Below are positions 51,870 through 60,810 of a DNA stretch of 64,000 nucleotides, one piece after another (within the stretch, counting starts at the first letter, position 1; each line of letters starts with the position of its first letter). A program made the translations under genes and the position numbers. The notes beneath the pieces are model-generated. The model worked only from the letters and a program-made list of their open reading frames with translations. It was not told where the DNA came from and ran no database searches. The stretch is taken from NCBI RefSeq assembly GCF_003951315.1, contig NZ_QLJH01000009.1, forward strand, positions 62,001-126,000, read 5' to 3'. Source of the DNA: Sphingomonas sp. S-NIH.Pt15_0812 (GTDB lineage Bacteria > Pseudomonadota > Alphaproteobacteria > Sphingomonadales > Sphingomonadaceae).

Positions 51870-52042
51870 GCGTACCTGAAAGCACGATAATGGCATCCAT
51901 CTCGGACACTTCAGCTTTAAGCTACACGTGCTTTCAGGTACGCTATGGCTCTCCCATGTCAGCGTACCCGAAAGCACGAGTCTCCTGATACAGCGTACCT
52001 GAAAGCACGAAGATTCGAGGGTGAGCGTACCCAAAAGCACGA
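51870..52042. repeat. iteron cluster upstream of repC (origin region)
   Basis: Five copies of an about 18-base iteron, consensus GCGTACCYGAAAGCACGA: direct at 51870-51887, 51962-51979, 51993-52010 and 52025-52042, and inverted at 51927-51943. The last three direct copies are spaced 31-32 bases apart, three helical turns. These are probable initiator-binding sites of the plasmid origin. The region 51694-51869 before them shows no gene. Confidence 0.82.
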
Positions 52043-52173
52043 ACCTTCGACCGCGACTCAAACCTTAAAGCCCGGTTACGCTTCCTTGTTGCTGGTCCGC
52101 GAGTTGCGGGCGGGGCCTCGCTATCATCCGATAGCGGGACACCATTAAGGGGATGCCGTGCAGAATAGAAAAA

Positions 52174-52195
52174 CCCGGCACTAGGCCGGGCTTTT
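52174..52195. terminator. bidirectional intrinsic terminator upstream of repC
   Basis: An A-run, CCCGGC, five bases, GCCGGG, then CTTTT. The hairpin has an A-run before and a T-run after, so it can stop transcription on both strands. It lies 130 bases before repC. In RepC plasmids a small antisense RNA with such a terminator often lies here; no antisense promoter was fixed. Confidence 0.6.
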
Positions 52196-52326
52196 CGGAC
52201 CTTCGGAAAGGCCGCCTGACAGCGCTCACCTAACCGAGCTCCGAGATCGCAGCAAGCTGAATTGCGTCGAACGACGCCACGCACTTCTGCGTCCGCACGG
52301 GATCCCCAGGGGGGATTTTCCGAACG

Positions 52327-53670
52327 ATGTCGTACACCTATGCTCCAGGCGCCGGCCACCGACGGATCGACGATCGCACCGCAGCCACAGAGGAGATCGC
52401 CTCAAGCTTCCGGGGACTTCCGGAAGACGTCTCTCACCGTCAGGTCCTGACGATGTTCAAACGCGCGGCGCCCTACCTCGGCATACCTTCTCGCCTTGTA
52501 CATGTCGTCGACACGCTCATGAGCTGGTCTCGCCCGGTGGACTGGACGACCGGCGAGCGGCCAATCGTATTTCCATCAAACGAGAAGCTGAGCGGAAAGC
52601 TTGGGATTGGGATACGGCAGCTGCAAAAGACGCTCACCAGTGCGGCACGGCGCGGCTTGATCGCGCACCGTGACAGCCCGAACGGCAATCGCATTGGGTC
52701 CCGCGGGAAGGACGGGCGGCTGATCTACGCGTACGGGATCGACCTGAGTCCTCTAGGTGTCCGGTACCAAGAGTTTGTGGACGCAGCCGAGCAGGGCCGC
52801 GCCGCTGACGTGCGCGTCAACGTCCTGCGCAAGCGCCTTTCCGCTGCTAGGCGGCGGATCCGGAGCTTTGCGCAGTTAGTGGAAGATGAAGCGATCACGG
52901 GCATCGATGCACGTTTGGTCGTGGAACTATCAGAAATGGCCACGCGGCAAATGCGGGAAGTCAGGGACGAGAGTCGTCTCATGGCATGCGTTGAGCAGAT
53001 CGAGAGTCGCTCGGCTGAGCTCGCGAAAGCCGTAACCAAGGCTCTCGCGAGCTCGGGCGGTCCCTCGACAGACAGTCATAGTTCACCCTCGGGCGAACCT
53101 AACGACGCCCCTATTACAACTACAATCCAACCTGAAAATGCTAAAGCAAATTACAGTAGCGGCCTTTCGGAAAAAAGTGGGAGGGCAGAGTATGACGTTC
53201 GAAACGAGCGACCTCAAACGGAGGTCGAAAAAGATCTCAAAAAGCACGGTATCGACCCGGAGTTCATCGCCGCGGTGGTGCCGGAATTGATTTTTTTTGG
53301 CGGGACGTCGCCAACTTGGGGCGAGCTGATCGGCACGGCCGAACGTCTCGTCAACCAGACTGCGATCCACAAGAGCGTCTGGGACGAGGCCTGTCGCCTG
53401 ATGGGGCAAAAAGGTGCTGCAGCTTCCGTCATCGCGACAGCGCATAAGCACTCGCGCGGCGACGTCGACCGGCCGGGAGCGTATCTCCGGGGTATGAACA
53501 AGAATGCTGCTTCCGGGAACCTCAACCTCGGCCGAACTTTCCACGGACTGAAGGACAGTGTGCGTACCGAAGGCATGCGGGCACTCGGAACCGGCGGTCC
53601 GTGCTCGATCGGGCAACTCGCCTTGGCGGCTCTGGGTCGAACGGGATCAATCGGGCGCCGGCTCCTATAA
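52327..53670 (+). CDS. repC: RepC-type replication initiator
   Basis: A 447-residue protein matching the RepC family of alphaproteobacterial plasmids: N-terminal winged-helix part with VLTMFKRAAPYLGIPSRLVH and PSNEKLSGKLGIGIRQLQKT (about 40-110), a helical middle, a Ser/Pro-rich linker (about 245-300) and the C-terminal RepC domain with WGELIGTAERL and RPGAYLRGMNKNAASGNLNL. RepC initiates replication at an origin that in repABC plasmids lies within the gene itself. Here no repAB partners adjoin. It is followed within 150 bases by RepA and its two iterons. Confidence 0.88.
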   Translation: MSYTYAPGAGHRRIDDRTAATEEIASSFRGLPEDVSHRQVLTMFKRAAPYLGIPSRLVHVVDTLMSWSRPVDWTTGERPIVFPSNEKLSGKLGIGIRQLQKTLTSAARRGLIAHRDSPNGNRIGSRGKDGRLIYAYGIDLSPLGVRYQEFVDAAEQGRAADVRVNVLRKRLSAARRRIRSFAQLVEDEAITGIDARLVVELSEMATRQMREVRDESRLMACVEQIESRSAELAKAVTKALASSGGPSTDSHSSPSGEPNDAPITTTIQPENAKANYSSGLSEKSGRAEYDVRNERPQTEVEKDLKKHGIDPEFIAAVVPELIFFGGTSPTWGELIGTAERLVNQTAIHKSVWDEACRLMGQKGAAASVIATAHKHSRGDVDRPGAYLRGMNKNAASGNLNLGRTFHGLKDSVRTEGMRALGTGGPCSIGQLALAALGRTGSIGRRLL

Positions 53671-53678
53671 CGCCGATA

Positions 53679-53784
53679 GCGTACCTAAAAGCACGTGCGG
53701 TGTCCCCTCGTTTTCCCCGTCTGAGGTGAGCGCGTGATAGGGGCCCGCCCGTGCGGCGTCCGATCCTCGTGCTTTTAGGTACGC
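53679..53784. repeat. inverted pair of iterons upstream of repA
   Basis: GCGTACCTAAAAGCACG (53679-53695) and its inverted match CGTGCTTTTAGGTACGC (53768-53784). They are the same sequence as the 51.9-kb iterons apart from CTAAAA in place of CYGAAA. They straddle the repA promoter region and are likely autoregulatory sites for the initiator. Confidence 0.75.
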
Positions 53785-53821
53785 TAGTCGCTTCGGGGGT
53801 GATCCACAGCCAAAATGCGCT

Positions 53822-54757
53822 ATGATCCTCTTCAACCCTTCGAAAATGGGACCGTCGATGGCCAACGCCCCCGCCCTGCCGCGACAAATATCACTGTTCG
53901 ATATGGACAGTCCGCTACATGGTAAGGTGCGCGGTGAACGCAGCATCATGGACTTCCCCTTCTTTGTCTTGTCCAAGAAGGCCCATTTCGAACCGATTGA
54001 ATACAGGCATGAAGGTGTTTCGATCGACATCCGCCCGAGCGCGACCGGCGTAGCGACAATGTGGGACAAGGAAATCATCCTCTACGTGGCGTCGCTGTTG
54101 GCGCAGGAACTCGCACATGGGGTCACTCACAGCGGCGATGTAACGTTTGCGGCACACGACTTTTTTCGGGTGACTGGCGTCGCTCGTCCCTCAAAGCGAG
54201 ATTACCAGCGCTTCGCCGATGCCTTGGAGCGCCTCCAGGGGACGCAAATCAAAACGAACATCGAAACGGGTAACAAGATCGATCGAGGCTGGTTCTCTTG
54301 GCTTTCGGAAGCCCAGATCGAATATGAGAAGAAGGCCAATGGGGACGAGGTCTTGCGGTACGTTCGGGTCCGCCCCTGTGCATGGCTGTTCCGGGCCATC
54401 CAGCGGGATCAACGAATTTACCATTATCATCACGACTATTTCCGGCTGGGCGCCATTGAACGGCGGATTTACGAGATCGCCCATTGCTACTGCGGGCCCG
54501 GCGAGATCGAGATTGGCCTTGAGGATTTGCATCGAAAGATCGGGTCGACGACTGCCTCTATGCGTAAATTCAAGCAGCTAGTGAAAGAGGTCCAGGAAGA
54601 GAACCGCCTTCCAGATTACGAAATCGTTGTTGATGAGTCGGCTAAGACGGTTCGGACCGATGCAATGGGCCGCAATCGCCAACCGCCACGGACGGTCGTC
54701 CGGATGCGGGCGAAGCCGAAGACTATCAGTCGGACGATCGAGTCAGCCGCAGCGTGA
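53822..54757 (+). CDS. repA: RPA-family replication initiator RepA
   Basis: A 311-residue protein of the plasmid RPA family (replication initiator protein A): SIMDFPFFVLSKKAHFEPIE, DKEIILYVASLL, RDYQRFADALERLQGTQIKT and YHYHHDYFRLGAIERRIYEI are its blocks. It should bind the GCGTACC iterons and open the origin. Start is taken at 53822; ATGs at 53846 and 53858 are possible since no clear ribosome-binding site is seen at any. The paired presence of repC makes this a two-initiator replicon. Confidence 0.85.
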   Translation: MILFNPSKMGPSMANAPALPRQISLFDMDSPLHGKVRGERSIMDFPFFVLSKKAHFEPIEYRHEGVSIDIRPSATGVATMWDKEIILYVASLLAQELAHGVTHSGDVTFAAHDFFRVTGVARPSKRDYQRFADALERLQGTQIKTNIETGNKIDRGWFSWLSEAQIEYEKKANGDEVLRYVRVRPCAWLFRAIQRDQRIYHYHHDYFRLGAIERRIYEIAHCYCGPGEIEIGLEDLHRKIGSTTASMRKFKQLVKEVQEENRLPDYEIVVDESAKTVRTDAMGRNRQPPRTVVRMRAKPKTISRTIESAAA

Positions 54758-55050
54758 GACCCCCCTACCCTGCATCTCGTTCAACACCCAATAGATCGGT
54801 GTGAGCTATCGAGTTGGACTAAGGTCAAGAATTGGGGTGTGCGTAGGCAAGCTAGCGCCATGTGTGGAATATTTATTCACGTAGCCGTAATGCTTCGGCC
54901 CAAATTTCATATTTATTTTGTCCATGCCGAAGTTTTATCGAGGACCTCTTTGATTCGAGCAATGGAAGATTTCATCACCGATTTTATGACTTATACTTGT
55001 AAATACGGCATGTTCGGGATCAATTTGACGACCGTGCTGTGAAATGAGCG
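54758..55050. other. AT-rich stretch after repA
   Basis: About 290 bases with lower GC than the neighbours, including ATATTTATTCACG and CATATTTATTTTGTCC. No gene or repeat is convincing. It could hold an unwinding region or promoter, or be IS-derived sequence next to the IS5 fragment. Confidence 0.35.
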
Positions 55051-55628
55051 TCAGCATCTTCCTTCTAGATAGTGAAGGGACCTGGGATCAGGACTCGTTG
55101 ATCGCAGCCAGAAGATTACCATGGCAGCGAGGGGACGGCGGAGAAGAAAGCCGTAGGGCAGCGCTGCTGCTCCGGTATAGTCGCTGACTTGGCCAGCGGT
55201 CATGAAGAAACTCAAAGGCTGGCCGTTCGCGTCGGCGACGGCGTGGAGCTTGATGTTCATGCCGCCATAGGTAGCGCCCGGTCAGGCGGCCAAGATCCCT
55301 TTTTTATCCGCAGGCTCGAGGCCTTGCGGTGCGCCTTCAGGTAAGTCGCGTCGATCATGACCGTCTTCGGCTCGGCACCTTTCGCCGCCAGCCCATCCAT
55401 CATGCGCGTGAACACGCCTGCCTCACCCCAGCGCTTCCACCGATTATAGAGCGTTTTGTGCGAACCGTATTCGGTGGGTGCTTCTCGCCCGCGCAGCCCG
55501 TTCTTGTTGACGAACACGATGCCACTCAGCACCCGCCGGTCATCCACGCGCGGCTTGCCGTGGCACCTGGGGAAGAACGGCCGCAGCCGCTCTATTTGCT
55601 CATCAGTCAGCCAAAACAGGTCGCTCAT
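55051..55628 (-). pseudogene. decayed IS5-family transposase
   Basis: The first frame gives the N-terminal half: MSDLFWLTDEQIERLRPFFP, GSHKTLYNRWKRWGEAGVFT and MIDATYLKAHRKASSLRIKK. A second frame gives MNIKLHAVADANGQPLSFFM and TAGQVSDYTGAAAL, then jumps to RPLAAMVIFWL, which is normally the extreme C-terminus. About 100 codons with the second half of the DDE core are thus deleted and a frame change lies between. The copy is nonfunctional. Terminal repeats were not located with confidence. Confidence 0.72.
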
Positions 55629-55655
55629 TCCGGTCTCCTCGCGGAGCCTGAGCAT

Positions 55656-56100
55656 CTCCGAGGATAGCCCCTGCTTCGCTGCACTCGCTGAAGCCAGCGT
55701 TGCAATCGCTAGCCTGATCTCGATGGCGACGGCCTCAGATATCCTCCAAAAAGGAGCAGGCTCGGCTCGACCCTATGAGTGTTAGGCTAAGCCGTGGAGA
55801 CCTGATCGTTACCATACATGCGGTACGAGTATTTCCGCCGCGTATACCCGTGCACCAAGTCATTCAGTCGCGATCAAATCAGCGAATTTGAAAATAAGTT
55901 GTTCTACGTCAATCTCTCTGATGGCTATGGTCTGTCAAAGCTCGGTTCACGCTATCGGGCAATTCGCTTTCTAACCTTCTGGTGTACCGAGCGCTAGCCT
56001 CAGCGGACGTCTAACGAAGGGCACGGATCGTCTCGCTAGCGATCTCAGCGCTGGCTACCAAATTGCGCTCCGCTGTACCTGCCGGAACCATTAAGACGCT
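55656..56100. other. gene-free stretch before the repeat field
   Basis: About 440 bases with no convincing gene, repeat or hairpin. Part may be the outer end of the IS5 element. Confidence 0.35.
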
Positions 56101-56260
56101 TGTAACCGTTGTGATTGCTATAACCGCCCTGACCGCTGTAACGTCCGTTACCGCTGTAACGTCTGTGACCGCTGTAACGTCTGCGACCGCTGTAACGTCT
56201 GTGACCGCTGTAACGTCTGCGACCGCTGTAACGTCTGTGACCGCTGTCACCGCTGTCGTT
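56101..56260. repeat. 18-bp tandem array, candidate partition centromere
   Basis: Six near-identical 18-base units (GTAACGTCTGTGACCGCT with C/T and T/C/K variants) run from 56138 to 56245, with degenerate copies on both sides. Read on the other strand each unit is two 9-base half-repeats, GTTACAGCG and GTCACAGAC. Phased short direct repeats near a parA gene are typical binding sites of ribbon-helix-helix centromere proteins. Open frames through the array (Val/Thr/Ala repeats) are by-products of the repeat. Confidence 0.65.
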
Positions 56261-57881
56261 ATAAAGCCGGCACGATCCATCGAATCAGAATTTCCTATCG
56301 ACTGTGGGTGATAGCGACCGGCTCAAAGTTCACCTCGCAGATTGGTAGGCAACTCGTCGGGCCAGGCTAGCTTGTGAGAATCCGAGACGACGCTCCCAAC
56401 GAGAAATCTGTTTTTAAGCCTCAGAGATCACGGGTCTCGAGATCGCGGCGGAGCACATAGTTAATGGGGATGCAACGGTCGCAACGGTTACAATCCTAGA
56501 CGATTAGTTTTCGAGACCCGACGGTGTGAGCTGGTTTGGCTAGGTTTTTGACCTCTATGTGGCTCGCGGCCGCTGACATGGCGGGAATTATATAGGTTAG
56601 GATCTCCCCTGCCTTTGTGTTCCCCGCCGTCGCCTGCTGGTACGCGGCTTGGTTCACCTCGATCTCACCTATCGGCGGGGATCACCAAGGCAATCGCTGC
56701 TGCTGTTGCCACGTTCCAGCCGCAGCTACGGATGTACCCGCGTTAGCCGTCCGAGCACTAATAACCTCAGTAACCGTTGCACCCGTGCTAACCGTCGCAT
56801 TCATGCTAGCCATCGTTACCGTTCATTCCAGGCCAATTCACGAATTGGGTTATCGGTCCGCTTCGTAGATCTCACGCCTGATCGCCTCGTCCGCGAGTGC
56901 TTCGCAGTGGTCAGGCAACCGCATGTGCAGCGATCCCGCTTTTGCCTAGTTCTACGCTCCGCTGTAACCGTGCAAACACAAGCGCCGCAACGAACGCACC
57001 AGCCACCCTGCTGCATTAGGTCCTGGGTGGATGTCGCTGTTGACTAAGGGGACGTTCGATGAGTTCAGACTCGGCCAATCGGAAACGATCGGATCACCTC
57101 CGTCCGAACCGCTGACAACGGCTATCGCTGCTATAATGGAGGACGCACACCGATTCACTAAGGTGAGTTCAACGGTCACAGCGGACATATTGAACTTCCG
57201 TAACCCGCGTGGTGCAGCGGTTAGAACGAACACAACGGTTACCAATGTGGAAGCATTGTAGCAGGCGCATTTAGCGCCCGCCGCTGTGAGGTGTAACTTC
57301 GGCCGGTCAGTGCTCAAGCGATGCTCATGAGTGACGATGCATCTGTGCGCTTTCTCTATACCTCAGAACGGCAATGGACCGCGGTTACAGCGAACATACG
57401 TGTTAAGGGGGAGACAGCGGTTGTGACGAGAGCTGCCCGGACTCTCTCAAGCGTCTCATCGATTGATGCCGAAAATGTACTCATTCAGATTTCGATGCAC
57501 AGCGTCTCCAAGATCGGCCGTAGTCCGCCTCTCAATTGTCATCAAGAACATCGGGACAGGCTGCCGAGCCGCGGCGATGAGGCAGCGTAGCGCTGCGGTG
57601 CAGCTAGCCTGGTGGAGGGGGCGGCTGGACCGGAGTCACCTACGATTGTTCGAGTAAGTCCGGCCTTTAACTCACATCCATCGTAGCTGCCCCTTCTTGA
57701 AGGAAGTGGGGGCACTTGGTGCCGGTTTCGCGCTGAGCCTTGCGGAGCAACGATGCGTATACAAAGGAGCGCTGAAACCGCGCGCTCAATAGCAACCGTA
57801 AGAACCGCTGCGACTTGCGGACCCGCGCGAACCGTTCTAACCGGTATTTTGGCACATGAGCGTGCAAAACTGGAGAAGAGC
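56261..57881. other. long noncoding field with scattered AACCG/CGGTT motifs before parA
   Basis: About 1.6 kb without a believable gene. It is sprinkled with AACCGNNG-like and CGGTTACAG-like motifs in both orientations, for example near 56780, 56955, 57105, 57220, 57382, 57790 and 57840. Combined with the 56.1-kb array, this looks like an extended centromere or regulatory field. Open frames here lack ribosome-binding sites and family features. Confidence 0.45.
57173..57397 (+). repeat. centromere-like 16-bp motif, copies 1 and 2
   Basis: CGGTCACAGCGGACAT at 57173-57188 and CGGTTACAGCGAACAT at 57382-57397. The second is repeated exactly at 59003-59018 on the far side of parA. All share the CGGTYACAGCG core of the 18-bp array. 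Confidence 0.55.
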
Positions 57882-58562
57882 ATGCCCGTTATCACGCTGT
57901 TGTCGCCGAAGGGCGGGGTGGGTAAAACCACAACAGCGCTCATTCTCGCGACTGAGCTCGCGGCGCAGGACGCCGACGTCATCCTCATCGATGCCGACCC
58001 GAACTTCCCGCTTGCGAAATGGGCGGCGTTGGACGGCAAACCGAAGAACATTGAGGTCGTCGAAGAGATCGACGAAGAGACGATCATCGACACGATCACC
58101 GAGGCCCGAAAGCGCGCTAAATTCGTGATCGTGGATCTGGAGGGGAGGGCCTCCGGTCGTGTCACCAACGCGCTTCTCGTCTCCAATCTCGCATTGATCC
58201 CCATGCAGGGTTCGGCATTGGATTCCAACGAAGGTGCACGAGCCTTCAAGAATGTCAAACAGGTCTCAAAGCATCGCGATAAGCCACTAAAATTTGCGGC
58301 CGTCTTGGCAAAAACGCAGGCATCCGACAGGCTGTGGCCACGCGACCTCAAGCAGATCATTGCCGGCCTCCAAGAGGCCGGCATCCCAGTGATCGGGACA
58401 GCCCTTGCCGATCGCGGCGCATTTCGGGCGCTGTTCAGCTTCGGCGGCACCCTGGCCACGTTGAAGGCGACCGACGTGGGATCGCTCGACACAGCCCGCG
58501 CTAACGCCGCGGCGTTCACTCTCGATGTTCTGAACCTACTCAATGAAAAGGCACCGGCATGA
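57882..58562 (+). CDS. parA: ParA partition ATPase
   Basis: A 226-residue small ParA (no N-terminal HTH), with deviant Walker A SPKGGVGKTTTA (8-19), Walker A' VILIDADPN and Walker B FVIVDLEG. Small ParA proteins work with a ribbon-helix-helix centromere binder (type Ib partition). I choose ATG 57882; the 43 in-frame codons before it are rich in the AACCG motif and not family-like. GGAGAAG is 6 bases upstream. The stop overlaps the partner gene by 4 bases. Confidence 0.9.
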   Translation: MPVITLLSPKGGVGKTTTALILATELAAQDADVILIDADPNFPLAKWAALDGKPKNIEVVEEIDEETIIDTITEARKRAKFVIVDLEGRASGRVTNALLVSNLALIPMQGSALDSNEGARAFKNVKQVSKHRDKPLKFAAVLAKTQASDRLWPRDLKQIIAGLQEAGIPVIGTALADRGAFRALFSFGGTLATLKATDVGSLDTARANAAAFTLDVLNLLNEKAPA

Positions 58563-58900
58563 CCAAAGACACCGCTCGTCCCGGGCTCGCAAATTTCGCG
58601 CTCGACGACGATGATGACGTCCCTGTGCCGACACCGGAACAGCGTGCTGCCGCCAAGCAGGGGGGGGAGCGGCTCGGCTTCAAATCTGAGCCGACGGAAC
58701 TCCTTACCAAGTCTGCTCCGCCGCCTGCGCCCGCTAGGATGGCCGTCTACACCGCCAATTTCCACATCCGGACGACCCCTGCAGACCGCGATCGGTATGA
58801 CGACTTCGCGTATCGCCATCGCATGAAGAAGGGGGCGGCGATGACGCTTCTCCTCGATCTCGCTGAAGAGGCTGAGGCCGCTCGCGCCAAGAAGCAATAA
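58559..58900 (+). CDS. ParA partner, probable RHH centromere-binding protein
   Basis: A 113-residue protein: acidic, disordered N-terminus (LDDDDDVPVPTPEQ), a Pro-rich linker, then a C-terminal unit VYTANFHIRTTPADRDRYDD and KKGAAMTLLLDLAEEAEAA that reads as strand-helix-helix, the RHH fold. The position right after a small ParA, with a 4-base overlap, is where ParG/ParB-like binders are coded. It would bind the repeats at 56.1 and 57-59 kb and autoregulate. Family name not assigned. Confidence 0.75.
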   Translation: MTKDTARPGLANFALDDDDDVPVPTPEQRAAAKQGGERLGFKSEPTELLTKSAPPPAPARMAVYTANFHIRTTPADRDRYDDFAYRHRMKKGAAMTLLLDLAEEAEAARAKKQ

Positions 58901-59002
58901 GGTAAGCGGGGCGATGCCGCTTTCACAGTCGGTGAACCGAGGAATACGGAGCGGTCTTTCGGCGGCTGCGGATTGCTCGTAGAATGGTTAGGGCGGACCG
59001 CG

Positions 59003-59018
59003 CGGTTACAGCGAACAT
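59003..59018 (+). repeat. centromere-like 16-bp motif, copy 3
   Basis: CGGTTACAGCGAACAT, an exact copy of 57382-57397, 100 bases after the partition genes. The rest of 58901-59240 has no believable gene. Confidence 0.55.
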
Positions 59019-59240
59019 TATTAATCGCGAGTTGGCGGCAAGCGCCATCGGAACCCTGGCAAAGCAGAATCCGCTTTCATCATGTTCTTGCCCATAGGTA
59101 GAGCTGAGCCGTCCGATGTCAGCTGCTGACTCGCTCAATGATAAGGGGGCGTGAGGGCTGCGGAATGAGAGGGCAATGCCCCTAATTGCCCTCAGACTCA
59201 CCCAGCATATGGTCGATATCGTCGGCCCCCTAGGTGGCAC

Positions 59241-59414
59241 TTGGCGCGGCTATATCGCGACGTGTCGTTGATCCGCGTACGTCCGGCCGACAAGACGCTT
59301 CTCGAGGACCTGGGTTGGCGTCTGCGCACGCCGATGGGTGAGATCATCACACGGGCTCTCGAGCTTTTCGTCGCGGAGCAGGAGGCCAAGGAGAAGGGCA
59401 GGGGAGGGGAGTAG
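59241..59414 (+). CDS. small RHH-like plasmid protein
   Basis: A 57-residue frame with a TTG start (AGGTGG just upstream) or 50 residues from GTG 59262. The sequence includes SLIRVRPADKTLLEDLGWRL and PMGEIITRALELFVAEQEAK, which reads as strand, helix, helix of a ribbon-helix-helix DNA-binding protein and has a normal acidic-basic balance. It may be a copy-number or partition accessory protein. The start codon and expression are unproven. The 307 bases after it (59415-59721) show nothing else. Confidence 0.5.
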   Translation: MARLYRDVSLIRVRPADKTLLEDLGWRLRTPMGEIITRALELFVAEQEAKEKGRGGE

Positions 59415-59721
59415 GTCATATCGGCCTCTCCGATACCTGGGGCGACTTCGGCGAAGGACTTCTGATGGGACGCTGAGTGGGCCTCGCGGTGCCATGTGAC
59501 CCACAGAAGAAAATGCATCCGGGAGTAGATGATGGGGAAGCTGGTCAGGCACGACGCCTTGCTTTGGAGGAATGGCCAATCCCCGTGCATCCCTTGACAA
59601 TGACGAACCTGCCGGGGGGTAGGAGGATCTCCTCTCTCCCGTGTTTCGTCCTGACCGCCGTAAACGCTTTCACCTGCCTTCTTTCATCGAGGTGCCCAGT
59701 GCTAGAGCATGCCTTTGCCGG

Positions 59722-59997
59722 TCACCACGTAGTCTGGCTTCGGTCTGTGCTACCGTTCTCGCCACCCAGCACCTGAGCCAGCAGCGCGACCGGATCGATG
59801 CCGATCGCGCGTGCGACTGCAACAAATTCGTCCACTGCCAGCATCCGCTCGCCGGTCTCGTAGCGCGACACATAGGCTTGCTGCCAACCGAGCCGCTTTG
59901 CCAGATCGAGTTGACGCAGTTTGGCGTCTCGGCGCGCCTCGGTCAGCGCGGCGACAATGCGGGAGTGCAGCTTGGGGAGGGCGGGGGAGACCGGCAT
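59722..59997 (-). CDS. XRE-family HTH regulator
   Basis: A 91-residue protein with a Cro/C1-type HTH: LRQLDLAKRLGWQQAYVSRY (about 28-47) followed by ETGERMLAVDEFVAVARAIG. It is divergent from the operon that begins at 60075, across 77 bases, and probably controls it. A single-domain repressor of plasmid transfer or copy genes is a reasonable reading (inference). Confidence 0.82.
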   Translation of the reverse strand: MPVSPALPKLHSRIVAALTEARRDAKLRQLDLAKRLGWQQAYVSRYETGERMLAVDEFVAVARAIGIDPVALLAQVLGGENGSTDRSQTTW

Positions 59998-60074
59998 AAC
60001 GAGGCATTAGCGCGGCTTGCCGAAAATGCGGAAAGCGTATATCGTCTGACCTTGTCACAAGGAGGCCGAACCTC

Positions 60075-60362
60075 ATGGGACTGCTGAACCGGATCGCATC
60101 GTTCTGCGATGACTGGCACTGGCTCACCGCCGGGTCGCCGGTGGCTGAAACCCCGACGATCAACCCCGCCAACGGGCTACCGATCACCGGCGGAATCGAC
60201 ATCGCTGGCAACCCGTTCGGCACCGATCTATCGCGCGACCATCATGACCACTGGCAGCACCATTCGCATGGCTTGGGCTTGGCGTGCGATGATTATCCCA
60301 CGACGTGGCATGAACCGTTCCCGACCGGCATCGGAGGTGGACATGATTCGTGGCGTGACTGA
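60075..60362 (+). CDS. hypothetical protein, 95 aa, His/Asp-rich
   Basis: A 95-residue protein with no signal peptide, starting nine bases after AAGGAGG. It contains LPITGGIDIAGNPFG, a motif seen in small proteins of conjugative plasmids, and a His/Asp-rich stretch DLSRDHHDHWQHHSHG. It overlaps the next gene by 20 bases and leads the operon divergent from the XRE regulator. Function unknown. Confidence 0.6.
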   Translation: MGLLNRIASFCDDWHWLTAGSPVAETPTINPANGLPITGGIDIAGNPFGTDLSRDHHDHWQHHSHGLGLACDDYPTTWHEPFPTGIGGGHDSWRD

Positions 60363-60810
60363 TCCAGTACCGTGGTCCGACCAGATGCTTGCACGCTGGG
60401 AAGTCAGCCGCTTTGCGGTGGTGCCGCTCAGTATCTCGCTCCTCGTCGCTCCGATCAGCTGGGTGATCCTTTTGCTGGCGCTCTCTGGTGGCAAACGCTC
60501 GGCGATCATGGCCGTGCTTCTCCTGATCATCTGGGCCGTGCCGGTCGGTCTCGACCAGGTACGTGGCTGGTGGCTGACCCGCCATCCTCACGCCTCGCCA
60601 CGCTGGCTGTGTGCTGTCCGCGCCGCAGTTGGCGATGCGGTGTTCGACGACGCGCTGGAACACCTCAAAATCCTGCACGCTGATGACCCCGGCTACCGCA
60701 TCGAACGCGCCCATCTGGCTAACGCGGTACAGGTGGCGTGGAACGCGAGGCGCAAGGGTCGGCAGCAGGCCGAAGGGGTCCGGCTCGATGATGCGGTAAG
60801 GCAGGCATGA
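60343..60810 (+). CDS. two-helix membrane protein of the transfer region
   Basis: A 155-residue protein with two hydrophobic helices, FAVVPLSISLLVAPISWVIL and SAIMAVLLLIIWAVPVGL, and a soluble basic C-terminus (about 80-155). GGAGG lies six bases before ATG 60343; a longer in-frame extension to 60109 overlaps the preceding gene. It overlaps the next gene by 4 bases. No family is recognised, but the layout fits a small transfer or exclusion protein. Confidence 0.65.
   Translation: MIRGVTDPVPWSDQMLARWEVSRFAVVPLSISLLVAPISWVILLLALSGGKRSAIMAVLLLIIWAVPVGLDQVRGWWLTRHPHASPRWLCAVRAAVGDAVFDDALEHLKILHADDPGYRIERAHLANAVQVAWNARRKGRQQAEGVRLDDAVRQA

Noticed and set aside
56101..56260. CRISPR array
   Set aside because: Units are contiguous 18-mers without unique spacers and no cas genes are near.
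56011..56311. Val/Thr/Ala-repeat proteins in both strands of the 18-bp array
   Set aside because: Repeat arithmetic gives open frames on both strands; no start region or family, so treated as DNA repeats.
57542..58897. 451-codon open frame on the minus strand
   Set aside because: It is the antisense shadow of parA and its partner; Ser/Arg/Ala-rich, no family features and no ribosome-binding site.
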